A stretch of 64,000 nucleotides of DNA from Bacilli bacterium (GTDB taxonomy: Bacteria > Bacillota_I > Bacilli_A > RFN20 > CAG-288). This document shows positions 17,389 through 26,888 of this stretch, one piece after another. Within the stretch, counting starts at the first letter, position 1, and every line of letters begins with the position of its first letter. Position numbers and translations under genes: made by a program. Under the pieces are notes generated by a model that was given only the letters and a program-made list of their open reading frames with translations, ran no database searches and was not told the DNA's origin. The DNA is taken from assembly GCA_022652945.1 (NCBI GenBank), contig JALCRV010000007.1:42722-106721 (forward strand), in the 5' to 3' direction.

Positions 17389-18851
17389 TTTACTTTGATT
17401 TCGTAAATTTGCAATTCCTCACATTCAGCGTTATGGCTAGAGATTACGATATTTTTCCATTCCCCGGAAGGGAAAACTAAAGAAGTCATCGTATATTTTC
17501 CACCTGAGATAAAGATTTCGAGGGAAGAGACATCCAAGAAAACCTCGAAAGAAAGCTCGTCATCTTTTTCTAAAGTAAGCCTCCGAAGATTTGAATTTTC
17601 TTCTAAGGGAGATGTTGAAGAAATGACAGCGCCGCTTTTTGAACGATCGAAGGTCAAACGGTTTCTGTCTTTTTCATAGGTTAGAGAGACTTCCTCTCCC
17701 TTGGAAGATATTAAAGAGAAGGAAAAGTCATCTTTGTTCTCTTTGGAAATCTTGAAGCTGATTTCGACCGATGATGATGGAAGCATAAAAGCTTTTCCAC
17801 CATTTGGGTAAAAAGCCTCTGTTTTTTCCTTAAGGGTTTTATAATTTTCAATTTCGCGTACTGGACGTTGAACCAAATGGTCGTTTATATATGATAATTC
17901 GCGCGGAAGGGTTAAAGAACCGACCCATCCAGCTAGGGAATTTGGATAGTTTCTTTGCCACATTTGCATCCAACTGACCATGATGGTTCTTCCATCGGAA
18001 GTCTTCATCGTCTGTGGAGCGTAGAAATCTAAGCCACGATCGATTTCCTTCATTCCTTTCTCTTGGTTGAAATGTCCGCTTTCAAGATCTAAAGATCCTT
18101 CCATGTAAATTGGGCAGGCGAAATTTGCAAACTCTTCGCCTTTTGTCGGCATGAAATTAATAGAAGCCAAAAGAAAATCCTTGTCTGCAAGTTGAAAATA
18201 AGAAGGACATTCAAAGATGCCGGGATCTTTCATCACTGCAGAAGAGGTGACCTCACCGACAAAATCCCAACTGAATAAATCTTTGGATTTATAAAGAATG
18301 ATCTTACCGTATCCGCGAGTATCTCTAGCCCCCATCATAGAATAGAAAAACTTATTTCGTTTAAAAAGGAACGGATCTCGAAAAGCGTGCTTATCGGTAA
18401 ATGGGGGAAGTGAAGAAGAAGGTAAAATCGGGTTGTGTGCAAATTTCTCAAAATCATAGCCATCTTTAGAGAAGGCAAGACATTGCTGCTGAAGATAGTC
18501 ATGAAAGCCCGTATACATTAGATAAAGATTGTCCCCGTCTTGTAAAGCGCCCCCGGACCAACATCCCCAGTTATCGTAATCCTCGTCCGGGGCTAAGGCT
18601 ATTGGACAAGTTTCCCATTTAATGAAATCTTTGGTTCTGGCGTGCCCCCAATAGATTGCTTTAGGATTTACGCCAAAAGGATAATCCTGATAAAAGACAT
18701 GATAATAACTGAAAGCTTCAACTGAACCGTTGGGATCGTTCATCCAACCGAAAGGTACTGCGTAATGATAATTACCTTGATATCTTTTTTTGACAAAATC
18801 ATTTAGATTTGCCTGTAAATAAGCCCGAGCTTCCTTTAGTAAGTCAGACAT
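17385..18851 (-). CDS. Canonical GH32 fructofuranosidase, cytoplasmic
   Basis: Retaining beta-fructofuranosidase (sucrose-6-phosphate hydrolase/fructanase type), 488 residues from ATG 18851, chosen because AAGGAG lies immediately upstream; an ATG 33 bp earlier has no site. All GH32 motifs are present: WMNDPNG (Asp39 nucleophile), FRDPF (Asp159 stabiliser) and FECPSYF (Glu214 acid/base), plus GWVGSLTLPREL closing the propeller and a C-terminal sandwich with a SSLEIFI strand. No signal peptide, so it cleaves imported or phosphorylated fructosides. It is the only orthodox GH32 in the window. Confidence 0.93.
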   Translation of the reverse strand: MSDLLKEARAYLQANLNDFVKKRYQGNYHYAVPFGWMNDPNGSVEAFSYYHVFYQDYPFGVNPKAIYWGHARTKDFIKWETCPIALAPDEDYDNWGCWSGGALQDGDNLYLMYTGFHDYLQQQCLAFSKDGYDFEKFAHNPILPSSSLPPFTDKHAFRDPFLFKRNKFFYSMMGARDTRGYGKIILYKSKDLFSWDFVGEVTSSAVMKDPGIFECPSYFQLADKDFLLASINFMPTKGEEFANFACPIYMEGSLDLESGHFNQEKGMKEIDRGLDFYAPQTMKTSDGRTIMVSWMQMWQRNYPNSLAGWVGSLTLPRELSYINDHLVQRPVREIENYKTLKEKTEAFYPNGGKAFMLPSSSVEISFKISKENKDDFSFSLISSKGEEVSLTYEKDRNRLTFDRSKSGAVISSTSPLEENSNLRRLTLEKDDELSFEVFLDVSSLEIFISGGKYTMTSLVFPSGEWKNIVISSHNAECEELQIYEIKVN

Positions 18852-19358
18852 GGTGCTCTCCTTTTTTTCTAAGGATACCATCAAAAAAAAGGTTTTGAAA
18901 GGAGCGCACGGAAAAGATTAATTCACAAAAGTTCTTTAAACATACCGCTTTTCAACATTTATATGCACTTTTTTGCAAAATTTTGTCGGATGAAGACCAC
19001 ATTTAAGATGAAGCGGGAATAGGTAGCAATGATTGCACCGGTTTTAGACTGAAAATAATAAGCCTTGATATAGGAAGTCTTTTATCACGAAAAATTGGAA
19101 CTTTTTTCTGATTAATACTGATAAAGTGTCTGATTAATAATTTCCGAAAGAGTTAGCTTTTCAGGATGTTTTTAAAATTTCCTTCTTGATTTTAAAAGCA
19201 ATTTTTCCACCTTGGCATTTCACAATATTTACACTAACTTTTGGCTAATTTTATTACTTTTTGCGAAAGATTGCTCTAAATTATTGACAAATGCGGACAT
19301 TGAGTTGTGAAAGCGCTTTTTTTAGAATTAGAGTGACGATGGAAATGGAGGTATTTTT
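18852..19358. other. Divergent intergenic region, 507 bp
   Basis: AT-rich region between the leftward GH32 and the rightward glycan-binding lipoprotein. It contains a direct repeat of CTGATTAATA (19108 and 19130 areas), a TTGACA at 19284-19289 and a cre/LacI-like operator at 19306-19320. I see no small coding frame with a ribosome site, and no RNA gene that I recognise. Confidence 0.5.
19284..19320 (+). promoter_or_regulatory. Promoter/cre-like operator upstream of the glycan-binding lipoprotein
   Basis: TTGACA (19284-19289) is followed, where a -10 is expected, by TGTGAAAGCGCTTTTTT (from 19306). The latter matches the left part of the CcpA/LacI-type consensus TGAAAGCGCTTTCA. The -10 hexamer itself is poor, so the operator probably overlaps it. 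This suggests catabolite or LacI-type control of the downstream gene. Confidence 0.5.
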
Positions 19359-21707
19359 ATGAAATCTGTTTCAGCCAGACGTCTATCGCCTTCCAAAAAG
19401 CTGACTCTTAAAGGCATGGTCCTGATTTCGAGTTTAGCTGTTGGCGCTCTTACCGGCTGCGGAAATGTAACTTCTTCAGTTGCCACTTCATCTTCAGTCG
19501 CTTCTTCAACGAATTCTATTGCTTCTTCCGCCACCTCTGCGACAGGGTCTTCTGCCGCTTCTTCCACGGTGGCTTCTTCTTCCGAATCAACGGTTTCTTC
19601 CCAGACCGAACGGAAGGTAAACACCTATCTCGACTGGACTTTTGACGAGCTGGCCGTGGGTGAAGCCGTTCCGGAATCTTATTACAATTATAAAGAAGGT
19701 GGCGGTTTTAAAGCCTCTTCTAAAGATGAGGACGGAAACGTTTGGGTCCAGTGTGCCGATGTCAACACTGGCTCTATGTGGGGAATGATGGTCCAAGCCC
19801 CGAAGGATGCGAACGGAAAAGATGTCTCTTTGAAAGACTTCTGTATTTCTTTCTCGACACGTTATCCTGATGGAAACTATACGACTGATGGCGATGGAGG
19901 CATTGCCTTATTAGCCAGCAGTCTATACGGACGTTATGACTTGGCTGTTCATAATAACGTAGCAGCTGGCGGAGAAGACTCACAAGTTTCCTTATGGCAC
20001 GCTATGGACGTTGACGGGGGACCTTTTGCCACCACACTTCATAATACGGACTGGGGCGAAAGGGGCTCAAGAGTCGGCTCGATAAGCTTGTACAGTGAAT
20101 TGGTTTATAATTTCACGGTTTGCGGACGTTATCAAACGCCGGACCAAGATGGCAACGAGTTTATGACATTATATGTTTTCTTAGGCGATAAGTTGATCAT
20201 AGAACAGAAAGATATCGCTTATTGGGAAGGGAACTTTGGCCTCCGTGGGTATATATCTCCTTGGGAATATGGTGACTTCAAAGTTACTGATTTCCCGTTG
20301 GTCTGCCCGGATGGGATTGATCACTACAACGATAGCGGACTTAATGACCCGACGATCAATGAAACTCGTCTTCCGACTCCGGAAGTAACAATCAATGGCA
20401 CCACCGCATCGTGGGCAGCTATCGATGGAGCCTCAGGATACGAAGTTTACAATGGTGACACTAAACTCGCCAGAATTCATGAGACTTCATACTCTTTGGC
20501 CGGACTCACTGGAGATGGTTCTTTGAAAGTCCGGGCTCTTTCTTCCGGCTTCCCGATTAAGAACTCGGAATTTGGCCAAGCTACTTATGCGATGCCTCGG
20601 GCCTTAAATAAACCGGTGCTTACTCTTAATGAAAAGATTCTTTCATGGGCTGCTATCGACCACGCGACAGGCTACAAAGTCTATCATGATGGCACGGAGA
20701 TTGCTTCCATTGGGTCCGACGTCTTGACCTACGATATCAGCACTTATACTAAAGGGACTCTTGGCGTTAAAGCTATAGGTGATGGTTCCTTCTATCTCGA
20801 TTCGGAAATCGGGACTTATGATTTGATTGAAACCTTGCCGGCCCCCAAGATTGTCTACGATGGCACTAACCTTACTTGGGCTGCTGTCGAGGGTGCGACT
20901 AAATATGAGGTTTATTTCAAAGATGCCAAGATTGCTGATACGACTGACTTACTATATAAAGTAACTTCAACTGAAATCGGAAAGTATCAAGTAAAGGCAA
21001 TCGGCGATGGCGGAATCAAGACATATGATTCGGCTCTTTCCAACTCTTGGGCTTACCGTGAAATCGCTTCGTATGCCTCCCATAATTTCAAGGGTTTGGC
21101 AGTCGGTGCGGCCTCTACATTGCCTTGGGGCGATCCGGATGTCTACACCATTGCTGCTCAAGAAACTGACCATTCCTGGGCCACCGGTCCAGATGCCACC
21201 AAAGAGTGGGCTGGCGTCTTCTTCCCGGCAAAGGTTCAGGACAGCGCTGGAAATTGGAACAATTTAAGCGAATATGCTTATACGGTTACCTTCCGTCTGC
21301 CTACAGCCGCAGATGATGGAAACAACGTATTCCAAATTCTTTATTCTACCGGTACGGTCAGATATGCAGCTGAGATTGTGATGAGCGGTGCCACTTCTAG
21401 TTTGAACATCTATGCTGCAAATCACATTGGTGATGCCTTCAATGCTGATTTGGGTGGAAAACTAACCAGTTTGGATCTAAAAGACGATGTGGCATATAAG
21501 TTTACAGTCTTCGTTCGTAACCTCGGTGATGGAAATTGTCGAATGACTTGCTTCATTGACAATGTCTGTGCAATTGATATTCCATCTACTGCCATGTTAA
21601 CCGGCGATTTCGGACTAGCTTGTCGCAATGCGACCCCGGCCCAATTCACCGATATCGCTGTTACTGATATCCCTTTGATCGGTCCTGACGGGGTCGATCG
21701 TTATTAA
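19359..21707 (+). CDS. Large surface lipoprotein, probable glycan-binding protein
   Basis: Secreted lipoprotein of 782 residues; signal peptide with an unusually long basic N-terminus and lipobox LTGC (Cys34), then a ~50-residue Ser/Ala/Thr linker. Residues about 88-325 form a beta-sandwich module closely related to the first module of the lipoprotein at 45623 (shared GRYD, WGERGS/WGDRGS, FGLRG and VCPDGI.HY). Residues about 335-585 contain three short Fn3-like repeats with recurring WAAIDGA/WAAVEGA. A second sandwich of the same kind fills the C-terminus, ending PLIGPDGVDRY. No catalytic residues recognised. Ends at a strong terminator. Role as surface glycan binder is inferred. Confidence 0.7.
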   Translation: MKSVSARRLSPSKKLTLKGMVLISSLAVGALTGCGNVTSSVATSSSVASSTNSIASSATSATGSSAASSTVASSSESTVSSQTERKVNTYLDWTFDELAVGEAVPESYYNYKEGGGFKASSKDEDGNVWVQCADVNTGSMWGMMVQAPKDANGKDVSLKDFCISFSTRYPDGNYTTDGDGGIALLASSLYGRYDLAVHNNVAAGGEDSQVSLWHAMDVDGGPFATTLHNTDWGERGSRVGSISLYSELVYNFTVCGRYQTPDQDGNEFMTLYVFLGDKLIIEQKDIAYWEGNFGLRGYISPWEYGDFKVTDFPLVCPDGIDHYNDSGLNDPTINETRLPTPEVTINGTTASWAAIDGASGYEVYNGDTKLARIHETSYSLAGLTGDGSLKVRALSSGFPIKNSEFGQATYAMPRALNKPVLTLNEKILSWAAIDHATGYKVYHDGTEIASIGSDVLTYDISTYTKGTLGVKAIGDGSFYLDSEIGTYDLIETLPAPKIVYDGTNLTWAAVEGATKYEVYFKDAKIADTTDLLYKVTSTEIGKYQVKAIGDGGIKTYDSALSNSWAYREIASYASHNFKGLAVGAASTLPWGDPDVYTIAAQETDHSWATGPDATKEWAGVFFPAKVQDSAGNWNNLSEYAYTVTFRLPTAADDGNNVFQILYSTGTVRYAAEIVMSGATSSLNIYAANHIGDAFNADLGGKLTSLDLKDDVAYKFTVFVRNLGDGNCRMTCFIDNVCAIDIPSTAMLTGDFGLACRNATPAQFTDIAVTDIPLIGPDGVDRY

Positions 21708-21715
21708 AAGGATTT

Positions 21716-21754
21716 CTGAAGGGAGGATCTTACTGGCCTCCCTTCAGTTTTTTT
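21716..21754 (+). terminator. Rho-independent terminator
   Basis: Perfect 11-bp stem CTGAAGGGAGG / CCTCCCTTCAG (21716-21726 and 21737-21747) with a 10-base loop, followed by seven T. It ends the glycan-binding lipoprotein transcript. Confidence 0.9.
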
Positions 21755-21784
21755 AAAGATTGAAGCGGTTTAAAATAACCTCTT

Positions 21785-21793
21785 TGCTATAAT
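21785..21793 (+). promoter_or_regulatory. Extended -10 promoter of the GH172-FucI-transporter operon
   Basis: TTGCTATAAT, that is TGn plus a perfect TATAAT at 21788-21793, without a clear -35. The leader of about 75 bases ends with AGGGAGG before the ATG at 21875. Confidence 0.6.
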
Positions 21794-21874
21794 AAAGGGG
21801 AAATAAAACCAGATTTTATCCTCAAAAAACGCAATTGTTTATTTTAATGATCTTTTATCAAGGGAGGTATTGAT

Positions 21875-22942
21875 ATGGAAGAAATGGATGACAAGCTTTA
21901 CCACTCCTACGATATTGAAACACGTTCTATTTCCCCAGAGAACCCAACTGGCAATGCCGGACAAGGCGGAATGAGTGAAATCCCAGCTGAAGAGTTTCTC
22001 ACACATCCTGCTCGGGAGTTGGGGCTTGGCTATAAAATTCGCCCTTTTGTCAATATCAAGGCAGGGAGCAAGACAACCCTAGCTGATTTTTCCGGCATGG
22101 GAATGATTAGGCATATCTGGATGGTCAATTCCTCTCCGCGTACCAGGGATTTAATTCTCCGCATATATTTTGATGGTGTCTTATGTGTGGAAACTCCTCT
22201 CGGCGATTTCTTCTTTAACGGTTGGGATTATTATCAGTTGATTAACAGCCGATATGTGGCAGTCAATCCTGCTAAAGGTTATAACTGCTTCTGGCCGATG
22301 CCATTTAGAAAAGGCTTTTCTTTTACTTTAGAGAACCGGGGTAAGGAAGATGAAGTCCTTTATTATCAGATTGACTTCCAACTGCGGAATATTGAAAAAA
22401 ACGATTTATATTTTCATGCGCAGTTTGCTCGCACAAACCCACTTAAAGAAAAGGAAGACTTTGTCATTCTCGACACAGTAAAGGGAAAAGGAAAATTGGT
22501 GGGGATCTATTTAGCTTATCAAGCTTTCAATACCGGCTGGTGGGGCGAAGGGGAAGTAAAAATGTTTTTGGATGATGATGGCAAATTTCCGACTTATTGT
22601 GGAACAGGGACCGAAGATTATTTCCTTGGCGCATACAATTTTGAGAACTGGAAGAACCATTCTTACGAGAATTTTTCTTCGCTTTATAGCGGGTTTTGTA
22701 AAGTGAATAGCGATGTGATCTATAACTGCCAAAGTCGCTTTGGAATGTACCGTATCCATGAAGAAGATCCCGTTTATTTTAAGAGAAGGATTAAGGTCAC
22801 CATCCAATCGCTTGGTTGGCAAAGCGAAAGACGTTTCCATCCACAAAAAGACGATCTAGCAGCTGTAGCTTTCTATTATCTAGAGAAACCTGGAATTCAA
22901 TGCTCAAGGCTTCCTGATAACGATAGTTGTCAGACAAATTAA
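21875..22942 (+). CDS. GH172 (DUF2961) alpha-D-furanosidase
   Basis: Cytoplasmic enzyme of 355 residues in the DUF2961/GH172 family, recognised from its opening ETRSISPENPTGNAGQGGM, the LADFSGMGMIRHIWM strand, the FFNGWDYYQ segment and the acidic motifs WGEGEVKMF (Glu225/Glu227) and GTEDYF (Glu247). The latter two fit the paired catalytic Glu of the family. Characterised GH172 enzymes are difructose dianhydride I synthase/hydrolase (alpha-D-fructofuranosidase) and exo-alpha-D-arabinofuranosidases. First gene of an operon: 20 bp later comes L-fucose/D-arabinose isomerase, then transporter set 2. That neighbour favours D-arabinose as the released sugar, by inference. Confidence 0.85.
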   Translation: MEEMDDKLYHSYDIETRSISPENPTGNAGQGGMSEIPAEEFLTHPARELGLGYKIRPFVNIKAGSKTTLADFSGMGMIRHIWMVNSSPRTRDLILRIYFDGVLCVETPLGDFFFNGWDYYQLINSRYVAVNPAKGYNCFWPMPFRKGFSFTLENRGKEDEVLYYQIDFQLRNIEKNDLYFHAQFARTNPLKEKEDFVILDTVKGKGKLVGIYLAYQAFNTGWWGEGEVKMFLDDDGKFPTYCGTGTEDYFLGAYNFENWKNHSYENFSSLYSGFCKVNSDVIYNCQSRFGMYRIHEEDPVYFKRRIKVTIQSLGWQSERRFHPQKDDLAAVAFYYLEKPGIQCSRLPDNDSCQTN

Positions 22943-22962
22943 GAAAGGAAAAACAAAATATT

Positions 22963-24717
22963 ATGAAAATGAAAATCGGCATTCGCCCTATTATCGATGG
23001 GAGACGGAAGGGAATCAGGGAAAGTTTGGAAGGTTTGACGATGGCTATGGCCGAAAAGGCTAAAGCTTTGATAGAAAAGAACTGCTTTTATCTTGATGGG
23101 ACTCCAGTTCAATGTGTGATTGCTGACACGACCATTGGTGGCAACAAGGAATCTGCTTTGTGCCGGGAAAAATTCTCCAAGGAAAATGTAATTGCTACTT
23201 TATCCGTTACATCGTGCTGGTGCTATGGTACCGAAACAATGGATACCGATCCTTTGGACTTGAAGGCTGTTTGGGGTTTGAACAGTCCTTCAAGGCCGGG
23301 TGCCGTTTATTTAGCGGCCGTGATGGCCGCTCATGCCCAACTTGGCTTACCGGCTTTTGCCATCTATGGAAAAGATGTGCAAAAACCTGAAGAAGAGATT
23401 CCTTCTGACGTTGCTGAACAAATTATAATTTTCTGCCAGATGGCCGCTGGGATCGGGGAAATGAGGGGCAGGGCCTATGTCAATATAGGCGGGGTTGCTA
23501 TGGGTATCATGGGCTCTTATTGCGATATAAGTTTTTTCAAAGATTACCTTGGGATGCGGACAGAATTCGTCGATATGTCCGAGGTCAAGAGAAGACTGGA
23601 ATTAGGGATTTTTGATAACAACGAATTTAAGAAAGCCTTAATTTATGTAAAAGAAAATTTAAAAGAAGGATTCGATAAGAATTGCAAGCCAAAGTCGCGT
23701 GAAGAGAAAGATGCCGATTGGGAGACCGTCGTTAAGATGACTTTAATTGTCCGCGACCTCATTATCGGAAATACAAAATTAGCTAAAGACGGCTGGATTG
23801 AAGAATCTAACGGACATGATGGGCTCCTTGGAGGCTTCCAAGGACAACGGCAGTGGACCGACTTTATGCCTAACGGCGATTTTACTGAAGCTATCCTGAA
23901 CTCTTGTTTTGATTGGAACGGAATCAGGGCACCGCTAACCTTAGCAACCGAGAACGATACTCTTAACGGCATATCGATGCTCTTTGGACGTATGGCTACC
24001 GGTGGGGCTGCTCTATTTGCCGATGTGCGGTCTTTTTGGAATGAGGAATCAATCGAAAAATTCACGGGTGTCAAGGTCCAAGGCATGGCTAAACAAGGTG
24101 TCATCCATCTTATCAATTCTGGTTCCGCTTGTTTAGATGCGATTGGTTGTTGTAAAGACAAAGACGGGATGCCGATTATGAGAAGATGGTGGGAAACAAC
24201 CAAAGATGACGTTTCTTTATACCTAAAAAAGACTGTCTGGTGCCCCGCTGATTTAGACTATTTCCGTGGCGGTGGTTATTCCTCTCGGTTTGAAACGGAA
24301 GCTGAGATGCCAATTACGATGATTAGAATTAACATTGTCAAAGGCATCGGACCCACGATGCAGCTGGCGGAAGGCTACACTGTAAAACTACCGACAAAAG
24401 CCGCAGATGAAATTTGGAAGATTACGGATTATACTTGGCCTTCGACTTTTGTCACTCCGATTTTAAAAGATAAATACGGTTTCCGCTCCGTCCATCAGTT
24501 TATGTCCTGCTGGGGGGCTAATCATACGGCGATGGTTTACGGCCATGTCGGAAGGGAATTAATCGCATTAGCTTGTATGCTAAGAATTCCTGTCGTTCTC
24601 CATAATGTTGATGCAGATCAGATTTTCGCGCCTAGGAGTTTTTTAAGCTTCGGTCAAGCTGGCAGCGATGATAGTTATTTCAATGCCTGCCGAGCTTATG
24701 GGCCTTTATATAAATAA
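22963..24717 (+). CDS. fucI: L-fucose isomerase / D-arabinose isomerase
   Basis: Manganese-dependent aldose-ketose isomerase, 584 residues, close to E. coli FucI over its whole length (IGIRPIIDGRRKGIRESLEG start, SCWCYGTETMD, GFQGQRQWTD, FRGGGYSSRF, YGPLYK end). Metal/catalytic residues Glu330 (ATEND), Asp354 (FADVRSFW) and His521 (WGANHT) correspond to E. coli Glu337, Asp361 and His528 with a constant offset. ATG 22963 is preferred, since the earlier in-frame start lies inside the GH172 gene. FucI acts on L-fucose and also converts D-arabinose to D-ribulose. No fuculose/ribulose kinase or aldolase is in the window. Confidence 0.95.
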   Translation: MKMKIGIRPIIDGRRKGIRESLEGLTMAMAEKAKALIEKNCFYLDGTPVQCVIADTTIGGNKESALCREKFSKENVIATLSVTSCWCYGTETMDTDPLDLKAVWGLNSPSRPGAVYLAAVMAAHAQLGLPAFAIYGKDVQKPEEEIPSDVAEQIIIFCQMAAGIGEMRGRAYVNIGGVAMGIMGSYCDISFFKDYLGMRTEFVDMSEVKRRLELGIFDNNEFKKALIYVKENLKEGFDKNCKPKSREEKDADWETVVKMTLIVRDLIIGNTKLAKDGWIEESNGHDGLLGGFQGQRQWTDFMPNGDFTEAILNSCFDWNGIRAPLTLATENDTLNGISMLFGRMATGGAALFADVRSFWNEESIEKFTGVKVQGMAKQGVIHLINSGSACLDAIGCCKDKDGMPIMRRWWETTKDDVSLYLKKTVWCPADLDYFRGGGYSSRFETEAEMPITMIRINIVKGIGPTMQLAEGYTVKLPTKAADEIWKITDYTWPSTFVTPILKDKYGFRSVHQFMSCWGANHTAMVYGHVGRELIALACMLRIPVVLHNVDADQIFAPRSFLSFGQAGSDDSYFNACRAYGPLYK

Positions 24718-24726
24718 CGAGGTTTT

Positions 24727-24912
24727 ATGGCATATTTCTTTCGCGCCGCTGTCATTATCTTAGCCCTTAGTCTCCTGCTTCTTTTCATCGAGGTCCCGGG
24801 GACAATCGGCTTTAAAGTTACGGTGGTTTCTATCCTTGTTTCACTATTTGCTTCAATTATCAGCGGTATATATTTACGAAAGAAAAGAACGGAGGGGGAA
24901 AATATAAAATGA
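24727..24912 (+). CDS. Two-helix membrane microprotein linked to transporter set 2
   Basis: A 61-residue protein: AYFFRAA, a first hydrophobic helix, a short PGT turn, a second helix ending IISGIYLRKKR, and a basic tail. GAGG precedes the ATG. It begins 9 bp after fucI and overlaps the binding-protein start by ATGA, so it is translationally coupled to transporter set 2. Homologous in pattern to the microproteins at 8060 and 45310, but here it lies before the transporter genes rather than after them. Confidence 0.8.
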   Translation: MAYFFRAAVIILALSLLLLFIEVPGTIGFKVTVVSILVSLFASIISGIYLRKKRTEGENIK

Positions 24913-26876
24913 AAATCAGCAAAGCAAAATTCTTATTTCTAAGTCTTTTGTTAGTGTTTTCCGCCAGCGGGTGTGGAACCCAATCTACCTCAAGTGCTGT
25001 CTCCACGGGGAGTCAGAATCAGAGTGGCTCAGTTTCTACTGGAACCAGAGCGGGAACGGTCTTCCGCCTTGCCCGAACTTGGGACCGCACCGGTATCCGG
25101 TACCACTATAATTCCGGCTCCAATATCGGTGCCTTAGCATGGCTTTCTTGCGAAGGGCTCGTCCAATATGTTCGGACCACCGACGAGCTTTTCTATATGT
25201 TGGCTGAAAGTATCGACCATCTTCCGGATCACACGTCTTTGATTCATCTTAGGCATGGTGTTAAATGGCATGATGGTCACGAATTTACCGCAGATGATGT
25301 CCTTTCTTATTATGGAATTCAATTTACGACAGTCACTAATTATCTGGCTAAAGAGATGGAAAAAGTCGATGAATATACGGTGAAAATGACATGGAAGACC
25401 TGGATGGAGCCAACTGATAAAACTAAAACTTTGATGATGGCTCAGGATAAAGTCGGGACCGTTCCTTATTCGGAATTCAAAGAGTACGTAGATACAGCTC
25501 GCAATATTCTAAAGAACCAAGCCAGTTGTAAAGATGGGTATTTTGGCTGGGCACCTTACGGCAAAGTAAACTCTGCTTCCGACGACACGAAATACAATGA
25601 CAACTATAAGAAATTTATGGCACATAAACCGGCGGTTTTCTGCGGGACTGGACCCTATAAGCTTTCGAAGTTGACCCAGACACAAATGATTTTGGTTAAG
25701 AATGAAGACTATTATTTTGCGGATAAGATTCCTTTCGAAAAAGTCCTCGCCTACAATATTGCCGATCTTTCGACTATTTATAACATGTTGCTTACGGGTA
25801 AATTGGATTATCAGGACGGTTTCGCCCCCGATACGACGATTGATGAAATTACTTCGACTAATCCGACAATGATCCATTTGAAGGCTTACGACCCTGCGGG
25901 TGTTGGGATACTTTTTAACCTCGAAAAGACCTCGCTTTGGACAGATAAAGTCCGCGAAGCTTTCTTATATCTCTTCGATCGTGAGGAGATGAAAAACTCC
26001 GCTAATAAATACGCTGTGACTTCATATTATCCGGTGATGGGAATGGTTTCGAGCGAAGCGAAAAAATTTATCTCTGAATCAGATTTTAAGGGCCTTCCGC
26101 AATACTCTCACGATGCACAGAAAGCGGCCAGCTTATTAAAGGAAGCAGGTTGGAGCCAACAGAGCGGGGAATGGTATGACCAAAATGGTAACCAGGTCAG
26201 CTTGACTTTGGGATATGATTCCACCAATGCAATCATGTCTTCCTTAGCGGAGGCTACCCAAGGGGGGCTGAAGAATTTCGGAATTAATTGTGAGCTTAAG
26301 AGAGCCGCTGACTGGGGAACGTGGAACCAATTAGCCTCGGCGGAGAATTCTTATTACGATTTTGTGGTCAATTGGACTGATTTAGGATTGAACTTTTCGC
26401 ATCCCAAAGGCTGCTATGATTTTTTCTTTAATGATCAAAACGGCCCTATTATCCATTTCCCACGCATTACTCAGGACGATGTAGCCAAGGGAACTATTCC
26501 TGGTTATGAAGTCGGCAATATCAATCTCCATCTGCCTAAACATGACGGAAGCGGGTATTTCGATGCTTATGACTATCTTTCGCGCATGTACGCCATGGAT
26601 GAAACTGAACTTGCCTCAGCCACTGCTGATTTGCTTTATGGAGTTAGCAATCTAAAGGTTGGAGTTCAATTTTTCCAAAATGTTTCAGGTGGATTTTACA
26701 ATAGCGGCACCATCGGCAATCTTCCTTTGGAATCTTACTGGAAGACCGAACGCAATGTGCCTTATATGACGGAAATGTACTCGGATGATTATTATGCTCT
26801 TGCCCGTTGTTCGTTGGAATTCTGTCAGCAAATACCTTTTATTTACCAATACACCGATGCTGGCCTAAGCCAGTAA
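24909..26876 (+). CDS. Opp/Dpp-type ABC transporter substrate-binding lipoprotein (set 2)
   Basis: SBP_bac_5 lipoprotein, 655 residues; lipobox ASGC (Cys22) and a Ser/Thr-rich linker, so anchored at the cell surface. Family motif WHDGHEFTADDVLSYY, then WKTWMEPTDKTK and GTGPYKLSKL. Much closer to the set 3 protein (shared VFRLARTWDRTGIR..., IDRDEM-type segments such as LFDREEMKNSANKYA) than to set 1. GGAGGGGG precedes the ATG. Downstream of GH172 and FucI, it probably delivers the oligosaccharide that GH172 cleaves. Confidence 0.9.
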   Translation: MKISKAKFLFLSLLLVFSASGCGTQSTSSAVSTGSQNQSGSVSTGTRAGTVFRLARTWDRTGIRYHYNSGSNIGALAWLSCEGLVQYVRTTDELFYMLAESIDHLPDHTSLIHLRHGVKWHDGHEFTADDVLSYYGIQFTTVTNYLAKEMEKVDEYTVKMTWKTWMEPTDKTKTLMMAQDKVGTVPYSEFKEYVDTARNILKNQASCKDGYFGWAPYGKVNSASDDTKYNDNYKKFMAHKPAVFCGTGPYKLSKLTQTQMILVKNEDYYFADKIPFEKVLAYNIADLSTIYNMLLTGKLDYQDGFAPDTTIDEITSTNPTMIHLKAYDPAGVGILFNLEKTSLWTDKVREAFLYLFDREEMKNSANKYAVTSYYPVMGMVSSEAKKFISESDFKGLPQYSHDAQKAASLLKEAGWSQQSGEWYDQNGNQVSLTLGYDSTNAIMSSLAEATQGGLKNFGINCELKRAADWGTWNQLASAENSYYDFVVNWTDLGLNFSHPKGCYDFFFNDQNGPIIHFPRITQDDVAKGTIPGYEVGNINLHLPKHDGSGYFDAYDYLSRMYAMDETELASATADLLYGVSNLKVGVQFFQNVSGGFYNSGTIGNLPLESYWKTERNVPYMTEMYSDDYYALARCSLEFCQQIPFIYQYTDAGLSQ

Positions 26877-26888
26877 AATTGATGGACA

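Noticed and set aside
18852..19358. Possible small RNA or riboswitch in the divergent region
   Set aside because: Only short direct repeats and an operator-like site are visible; no conserved riboswitch core or terminator-closed stem was found.
23643..24203. A 186-codon open frame on the minus strand inside fucI
   Set aside because: It is fully contained in a gene with clear family motifs and has no family resemblance of its own; a shadow frame.
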